From contig NZ_JBHFPV010000002.1 of the NCBI RefSeq assembly GCF_042611095.1, forward strand, positions 930,001 through 994,000: 64,000 nt of DNA, given 5' to 3'. The stretch comes from Meishania litoralis (lineage in GTDB: Bacteria; Bacteroidota; Bacteroidia; Flavobacteriales; Flavobacteriaceae). This document shows positions 59,135 to 64,000 of the stretch, piece after piece. The notes below the pieces were generated by a model, which did not search any database, was not told the DNA's origin, and saw only the letters and a program-made list of their open reading frames with translations. The position numbers and the translations under genes were made by a program. Position 1 is the first letter of the stretch, and each line of letters begins with the position of its first letter.

Positions 59135-60568
59135 TCAGTCAACAAAAAAATCATCCTTAAAACCGATGAGATAAAGCTTGTTCTTGGCACGGGTAACAGC
59201 CGTATACAACCAACGAAGGTACTCTTTGTCCACCCCATTAGGCAAGTACGGTTGCTCGACAAAAACCGTACCCCACTGCCCTCCTTGAGATTTATGGCAA
59301 GTTATGGCATATGAGAACTTTACCTGTAATGAATTGAAGTATTTATTGTTCTTGACCGCCAAGAACTTTTTGTACTTTGATTTCTCGCTTTCGTAGTCTT
59401 TCATCACTTCCTGATAAAGGCGATTACCATCTTCGTAAGACAATGAGGGCGTCACGGCCTTGACCGTGTCTAGCAATAAAACCGTTTCAAAAGGTTTTTG
59501 ATTGGGGTAGTCGACCATTTTTACCCCTACCTCGGCAAATCGAAAGCCATATAGTTCTTTTATCGCAAATATTTCCAGCACCTCTAAGATATCACCATTA
59601 GCGATAAAGCCCGCTTCTGAATTGGGTTTCAACCAAAAATAATTGTTCTTCACCACCATCATATAATCGCCCACGGCGAGTTCATGTTCAAGATATAAAA
59701 TACGATTGCGTATGTTCTCATTGTAAAGGTTGGCGCGTTTGTTCGAACGGACAATAAACGTCGTTTCCTCTTTTCCGTTCACCGCGTACGATTCTTCGAT
59801 CGCCTCCAATATTTCACCGCCATCAATAAGCCTTACGATGTCTTTGTAGGGCGCCACATCGAATCTAAATACATCGAAAAAATTATGCTGCAGCTGTTCC
59901 CTTAACAAAGTTGCATTGACCAAAATGCCCGAATCTTCTTCTTGCCTGACCACCTCGTCCAGTTCGAGCCTGACGACTTCCTTATTATAGTTCATCGACA
60001 GCTTGTCACGATCTAGTGCCGGACTCAAATCTAAGTGGACCGGGGGTAGCTGCGCCTTATCGCCTATCAAGATCAGTTTGCAATTGTGCCCTGAATAAAC
60101 GAACATCAAAAGGTCGTCCAACAAAGACCCGTTCTCGAAAAGTTTAGAATCTGCCGGGGTATCGGGGATCATCGAAGCTTCGTCGACAATGAAAATCGTA
60201 TTGCGGTGTTTGTTAGGTGCCAAAACAAACTGCACCGCTCCCCCTTTTTGTTTTTTCGGGAAGTATATTTTTCTGTGGATGGTAAAGGCCTGAGTATTGG
60301 AGTAGTTCGACATTACTTTTGCCGCCCGTCCGGTCGGGGCCATCAGTACCGCTTTCTTGGAAGTTTTCCAAAGAGAATTCACCAATGTGCCGACAATCGT
60401 TGTTTTACCGGTTCCCGCGTACCCTTCCAATAAAAAAAGGTCGTTAGGGTTTTTAGATAGAACGAACGTCGCTAACTTTTGCAAGGCCACCGATTGTTTG
60501 TCAGTCGGTCGGTGCGGGAACTTTTCCTCAAGTATGTTATAAAAATTTGTTTCGGTCAAATTGGCCAT
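59135..60568 (-). CDS. RecD-like ATP-dependent helicase
   Basis: A 477-residue superfamily 1 helicase of the RecD/Pif1-like group. Walker A is LLEGYAGTGKTTIVGTL; motif Ia VLMAPTGRAAKVM; Walker B FIVDEASMIPD; motif III LILIGDKAQLPPV. The C-terminus has FSYAITCHKSQGGQW (motif V) and WLYTAVTRAKNKLYLIG (motif VI). It lacks the N-terminal RecD2 extension. No recB or recC genes are adjacent. It probably unwinds 5'-3' in DNA repair; the exact role is not shown. Confidence 0.88.
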   Translation of the reverse strand: MANLTETNFYNILEEKFPHRPTDKQSVALQKLATFVLSKNPNDLFLLEGYAGTGKTTIVGTLVNSLWKTSKKAVLMAPTGRAAKVMSNYSNTQAFTIHRKIYFPKKQKGGAVQFVLAPNKHRNTIFIVDEASMIPDTPADSKLFENGSLLDDLLMFVYSGHNCKLILIGDKAQLPPVHLDLSPALDRDKLSMNYNKEVVRLELDEVVRQEEDSGILVNATLLREQLQHNFFDVFRFDVAPYKDIVRLIDGGEILEAIEESYAVNGKEETTFIVRSNKRANLYNENIRNRILYLEHELAVGDYMMVVKNNYFWLKPNSEAGFIANGDILEVLEIFAIKELYGFRFAEVGVKMVDYPNQKPFETVLLLDTVKAVTPSLSYEDGNRLYQEVMKDYESEKSKYKKFLAVKNNKYFNSLQVKFSYAITCHKSQGGQWGTVFVEQPYLPNGVDKEYLRWLYTAVTRAKNKLYLIGFKDDFFVD

Positions 60569-60829
60569 ATTGAACCAAATATAGTCATGATTTAGAAGTA
60601 AATGTTTCCGTATGCCCGAAATATCTTAATCAAACCTACTTCGTCGTTTGAGAATTCAAGGGATCATAAAGAGAATTGAAAAAAACCTCAATACGTCCTA
60701 AAAAACAAATGTTTACCGCGATATTTAGACCCGAAAATCCCACATCCAAATCAGGCCTTAAAAAATTAGGCAGTTTCCAAAAAAATTGTAGATTTGTGTC
60801 AACCGCTAAATTAAACAAACACTTAAGAA

Positions 60830-61480
60830 ATGAAGACCATAATTCAAATTGTACTTTGGATTGCTTGTATCGGTTTAGGATACATGATCTACAACTCTGT
60901 AACTGGCCCTATCAAGTTCAACGAGGTGAAGCAAGAACGCTATTCAAAGGTCATTGCCAAACTTAATGACATCAAGAATTCCCAGGAGGCCTACAAAACG
61001 GTCAATAAAAGGTACGCCAAAGATTTTCAATCGCTCATTAGCTTTGTTGATACCGGTAATTATACAATTACCCAGCAAAAAGATTCGTCTTTCATGCGGT
61101 ACGACAAGAACTATCAGATCGACCTCCAAGTCGATACGGTCTTGATCGATACTTTGGGCTTCGTTTCGGTCAAGGATTCCCTTTTTAAGAATGATGATCG
61201 CTATAAAAGTATGATGAACGTACCCGATGCCCTGAACGGGGAGAAATTCGAGATGAAAGCCGATATTATAGATAAGGGCGGTTATCGGGCACCGGTATTT
61301 GAGGCCAAAGTTGCCAAGAATGTCGTGTTGCATGATCAGCCTTCAGATTTGTTATCGCGTGAAAATGCCCAGATAAGTGTTGAAGAGGTCAACGGAAGTG
61401 AAATAAAAGTAGGGTCACTGACCGAAGTGAGCACAAGTGGAAACTGGCCACCGATCTATGACAAAAAAGATAACAAATAA
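60830..61480 (+). CDS. Membrane-anchored hypothetical protein
   Basis: A 216-residue protein with one N-terminal membrane helix (IIQIVLWIACIGLGYMIY) and a periplasmic part that begins with a helical stretch (KVIAKLNDIKNSQEAYKTVN), similar to the start of pilin-like proteins but without a prepilin peptidase site. The end is polar. It is common upstream of DUF3822 and rsmD in Flavobacteriia, as here. Function unknown. Confidence 0.7.
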   Translation: MKTIIQIVLWIACIGLGYMIYNSVTGPIKFNEVKQERYSKVIAKLNDIKNSQEAYKTVNKRYAKDFQSLISFVDTGNYTITQQKDSSFMRYDKNYQIDLQVDTVLIDTLGFVSVKDSLFKNDDRYKSMMNVPDALNGEKFEMKADIIDKGGYRAPVFEAKVAKNVVLHDQPSDLLSRENAQISVEEVNGSEIKVGSLTEVSTSGNWPPIYDKKDNK

Positions 61481-62291
61481 TACTGCCGCCCAAGCAGCGG
61501 ATACGTTTGAAAAACTGTCCATTCAGGTTAGCTTGAATGGACTTTCTTTTTGTATTCTCGATACCATTGCCAATACTATTCTTGATGCCCAGAACTCGGT
61601 TTTCGAAAATGAACAGCCTCCGCATGAGCTGCACAATAGGCTAAGGCAATTCTTAAAGGCCCACAAAATTGACGAAAAAAGGTTTTGTGAAGTTGTGGTC
61701 ATTCACAGAAACCCTATGTTCAGCTTGGTTCCTCGCCCGCTCTTCGAAAAAAATGAATTGGCCAATTATTTAAAGTTCAACACAAAAATATTAGCGGGCG
61801 ACCAAATCGTACACGACGAAGTTCCGAACCATGAAATCGTCAATGTCTATATTCCATTTTCGAACGTCAACAACTATATTTTCGATCTATACGGCGAGTT
61901 TGAATTTCAGCACAATGCCACTATTACCATAAACTCTTTATTGAATGAACAAAAAGGAACCAAGGACATCATCTGTTATGTCAATGTAGGGTATCGGCAA
62001 ATGGATGTTGCCATCATTTCAAACAGAAGGCTTTTATTATACAACAGTTTTGATTTCTATACAAAGGAAGATTTTATCTATTATCTGCTGTTCGCCCTAG
62101 AGCAGTTAAAATTAGATCCGCATTTAGTGCCCCTTAAACTTTTTGGAACTGTGGAAGAGGGTGATGAAATCTATGAACTATGTTTTAGGTATATCAAAAA
62201 TGTTTCCGTTTTTGTTCCTTCAAAACGCAACTACCCCGTTTTTGACCCGAAAGAAGCAAGTATCGATTTTACCATTTTAAGTACCCTTTAA
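61458..62291 (+). CDS. DUF3822 family protein
   Basis: A 277-residue protein from the Met at 61458 (MTKKITNN); a Met at 61437 gives a larger overlap with the gene before, and no leader evidence decides it. The blocks LSIQVSLNGLSFCILD, FCEVVVIHRNPMFSLVPRPL and YVNVGYRQMDVAIISNRRLLLYNSFDF (shortened here) mark DUF3822, found across Bacteroidota next to rsmD. The stop shares its last base with the rsmD start (TAATG), which indicates coupled translation. Role unknown. Confidence 0.82.
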   Translation: MTKKITNNTAAQAADTFEKLSIQVSLNGLSFCILDTIANTILDAQNSVFENEQPPHELHNRLRQFLKAHKIDEKRFCEVVVIHRNPMFSLVPRPLFEKNELANYLKFNTKILAGDQIVHDEVPNHEIVNVYIPFSNVNNYIFDLYGEFEFQHNATITINSLLNEQKGTKDIICYVNVGYRQMDVAIISNRRLLLYNSFDFYTKEDFIYYLLFALEQLKLDPHLVPLKLFGTVEEGDEIYELCFRYIKNVSVFVPSKRNYPVFDPKEASIDFTILSTL

Positions 62292-62839
62292 TGCGCATAA
62301 TTTCAGGAATACATAAAGGGAGACGGCTAATCGCCCCTAAAAACCTACCTGTACGACCTACCACCGATATGGCCAAAGAAGGGCTTTTCAATATTCTCAA
62401 CAACGAGTATTATTTTGGCGACCTCAAGGTACTCGACCTTTTTGCCGGAACAGGAAATATCAGTTATGAATTTGCCAGTAGAGGTGTCGAGCGGATCATG
62501 GCCGTCGACGACCACAAGGGGTGTATAAACTTTATCTCAAAAACATCGGAACAGCTCGATTTAGCGATTACCCCGCTAAAAAGTAATGTTTTTTCTTTTT
62601 TGCAAAAGACCACCGAAAAATTCGACATAGTTTTTGGCGATCCGCCATACGATATGGCCCTAGAAGATTTTGAGCGCATCGTTCGATCAATCTTTACCAA
62701 AAATCTAATATTGAATGATGGGGTATTGATTTTAGAACATGCCAAGCAAACGGATCTATCGCGATTGCCACAATTCAGGAATGCCAGGAAATACGGAGGA
62801 AGTGTTTTTAGTTTTTTCGTTCCTCAAGAACCTAATTAA
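62291..62839 (+). CDS. rsmD: 16S rRNA (guanine966-N2)-methyltransferase RsmD
   Basis: Methylates G966 in the small ribosomal subunit. Start RIISGIHKGRRLIAPKNLPV and RPTTDMAKEGLFNIL are family signatures. The SAM-binding motif is VLDLFAGTGNISYEFASRG, and the catalytic motif is FGDPPYDM. Length 182 is standard. The gene closes the three-gene run that starts at 60830; RNase P RNA lies downstream on the opposite strand. Confidence 0.94.
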   Translation: MRIISGIHKGRRLIAPKNLPVRPTTDMAKEGLFNILNNEYYFGDLKVLDLFAGTGNISYEFASRGVERIMAVDDHKGCINFISKTSEQLDLAITPLKSNVFSFLQKTTEKFDIVFGDPPYDMALEDFERIVRSIFTKNLILNDGVLILEHAKQTDLSRLPQFRNARKYGGSVFSFFVPQEPN

Positions 62840-62907
62840 AGGGTCTTGCGAAATCCTGTAATCAAAACTCCCCGCCCTAAGGAAGTCATCGAAACATTTC
62901 ATTAAAA

Positions 62908-63238
62908 AAGCAGGCCATAAGCCGGATTCTGTTTCCGTTTGAAACGGACCCCTATCATTTATCTAGGCCCTAGGTTGCCCCAAGGCTCGAACCGCCTACC
63001 CTTCGGCTCGGGCGTGCAACCCTCTTCCGTCCCGATAACTATCCGGGTCGAAACACCGATTTACATGACGTTTCACCATATAGAGTTTACCTGATTTCAC
63101 TACAGCCGAACTGTACTTGCTTTCTGTTGCACTGGTCCTCGCCTTACGACGGACGGGCGTTACCCGCTATATTGCACTTTGGTGTCCGGACTTTCCTCTC
63201 CCATCAATATGGGAGCGATAAGGTGGCCTGCTTGGCCG
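62908..63238 (-). ncRNA. rnpB: RNase P RNA (type A)
   Basis: The catalytic RNA that trims tRNA 5' ends. The minus strand starts GGCCAAGCAGGCCACC, has the conserved GAGGAAAGTCCGGACACC block, a TAACGCCCG segment, and the CCGGCTTATGGCCTGCTT 3' end that pairs with the 5' end. Both P4 halves are visible (GAGGAAAGTCCGG and AGAATCCGGCTTAT). The size of about 330 bases is usual. It ends in a T-run (complement of 62904-62909). Confidence 0.95.
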
Positions 63239-63311
63239 CAAAGTTACGGCAATTGTTGATAAATAAGTTGGTAAACCACCCCAAATGAAGGGTTATGTAC
63301 ATTCCGATTTT

Positions 63312-63319
63312 TATATTTG
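63312..63319 (+). promoter_or_regulatory. -7 box of dnaX
   Basis: TATATTTG fits TAnnTTTG exactly, 33 bp before the TTG start of dnaX. A TTA at about 63290 may stand for the -33 element. Confidence 0.5.
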
Positions 63320-63352
63320 TATTTGCACTGGAAATAGTCAAAAACAAACGTA

Positions 63353-64000
63353 TTGGAACCTTTTATCGTATCGGCACGAAAGTATAGGCCACAGACCTTT
63401 AAAGATGTTGTTGGCCAAACTGCGATAACCAGCACTTTGACCAATGCCATCGAGAACGATCACTTGGCACAGGCCTTATTGTTTACCGGTCCGCGAGGAG
63501 TGGGCAAGACGACCTGCGCCCGAATTTTGGCCAAAAAAATCAATGCCGATGGTACTGAAAGCGAAGATGAAGATTTTGCATTCAATATTTTTGAACTCGA
63601 TGCCGCTTCGAACAACTCGGTAGATGATATTCGAAGTCTTATAGACCAGGTTCGTATACCACCGCAGGTGGGCAAATACAAGGTCTATATCATAGACGAA
63701 GTGCACATGCTTTCGCAATCTGCCTTCAATGCGTTTTTAAAAACCTTGGAAGAACCCCCAAAGCATGCGATATTCATTTTGGCCACTACCGAAAAGCATA
63801 AAATCATCCCTACGATACTTTCGCGCTGCCAAATATTCGATTTTAAAAGGATTACCGTTAAGGACGCGGCCGAATATTTGAAGTATATCGCTGAAAACCA
63901 AGGAGTGGAAGCTGAGGAAGATGCACTGCATATTATTGCAAAAAAGGCAGATGGCGCCATGAGGGACGCCCTTTCGATTTTCGATAGGGTCGTTAGTTTT
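63353..64000 (+). CDS. dnaX: DNA polymerase III gamma/tau subunit, N-terminal part, cut by window edge
   Basis: The clamp-loader ATPase. Conserved start region is SARKYRPQTFKDVVGQ; Walker A is LLFTGPRGVGKTTCARIL; the DEVHMLS Walker B and the sensor TTEKHKIIPTILSRCQ follow. The typical zinc-binding cysteine cluster between Walker A and B is missing: the segment reads KINADGTESEDEDFAFN. The only possible start is TTG at 63353, because a stop lies in frame at 63335 and no ATG precedes the conserved residues. The frame is open to the right edge (216 codons). Confidence 0.9.
   Translation, partial: MEPFIVSARKYRPQTFKDVVGQTAITSTLTNAIENDHLAQALLFTGPRGVGKTTCARILAKKINADGTESEDEDFAFNIFELDAASNNSVDDIRSLIDQVRIPPQVGKYKVYIIDEVHMLSQSAFNAFLKTLEEPPKHAIFILATTEKHKIIPTILSRCQIFDFKRITVKDAAEYLKYIAENQGVEAEEDALHIIAKKADGAMRDALSIFDRVVSF

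Overview
The window is a chromosomal segment of a marine-type member of the Flavobacteriaceae (Bacteroidota). The evidence is the gene content (type IX secretion sorting domains, bifunctional thrA followed by thrB and thrC, DUF3822 beside rsmD, a PgpH-like 7TM-HD protein), promoter -7 boxes of the TAnnTTTG type, A-rich rather than Shine-Dalgarno leaders, and moderate-to-low GC. The genus cannot be fixed from the sequence alone.

Region 1 (1-6003) is one end of an integrative mobilizable element. It holds a relaxase cut by the left edge, MobC, a candidate oriT, an excisionase-like HTH protein, a two-TM protein, an AbiE-type toxin-antitoxin pair bracketed by two GC-rich direct repeats, a 4-repeat CRISPR array with no cas genes, and a tyrosine recombinase. 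The array's first repeat is fused to the 3' part of a tRNA-like sequence. The element abuts the 3' end of tRNA-Pro(UGG) at 6004. A 117-bp tandem repeat containing copies of the tRNA-Pro 5' end follows, and then tRNA-Ser(GCU).

Region 2 (6760-29490) is core genome: pgpH, a thiolase, an NlpC/P60-like protein that has lost its catalytic Cys, a TPR protein, gyrA, clpC, nnrDE, thrABC, pepP, gcvT, an epimerase-like protein, a pterin dehydratase and yebC.

Region 3 (29491 to about 47010) looks like serial insertions behind the 3' end of yebC. The last 39 bp of yebC recur at 39227-39265. A decayed copy of about 200 bp lies at 40141-40357, and a short similar sequence at 46977-47006. The first segment carries a TolB-like/TPR/AraC regulator, two serine hydrolases of the beta-lactamase fold, an alpha/beta hydrolase, an SDR protein, a Vat/CatB-like acetyltransferase and two predicted outer-membrane proteins. 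Three promoters in it share one 16-bp motif at an identical distance from the -7 TTTG, which I infer to be the regulator's operator. The second segment has a lone methyltransferase. The third has a 1561-residue T9SS cargo protein, a tail-collar protein and a dioxygenase-like secreted protein.

Region 4 (47022-64000) begins with a 2652-residue multidomain T9SS surface protein. Core genes follow: a PlsC-like acyltransferase, a kdnB-HAD-kdsB cluster for Kdo/Kdo8N, a DUF4126 protein, a RecD-like helicase, an anchored hypothetical protein, DUF3822, rsmD, RNase P RNA, and the start of dnaX, cut by the right edge.

The two parts I consider most likely to be undescribed are the island regulon with its fixed-spacing operator and the repeated use of the yebC 3' end as an insertion point.
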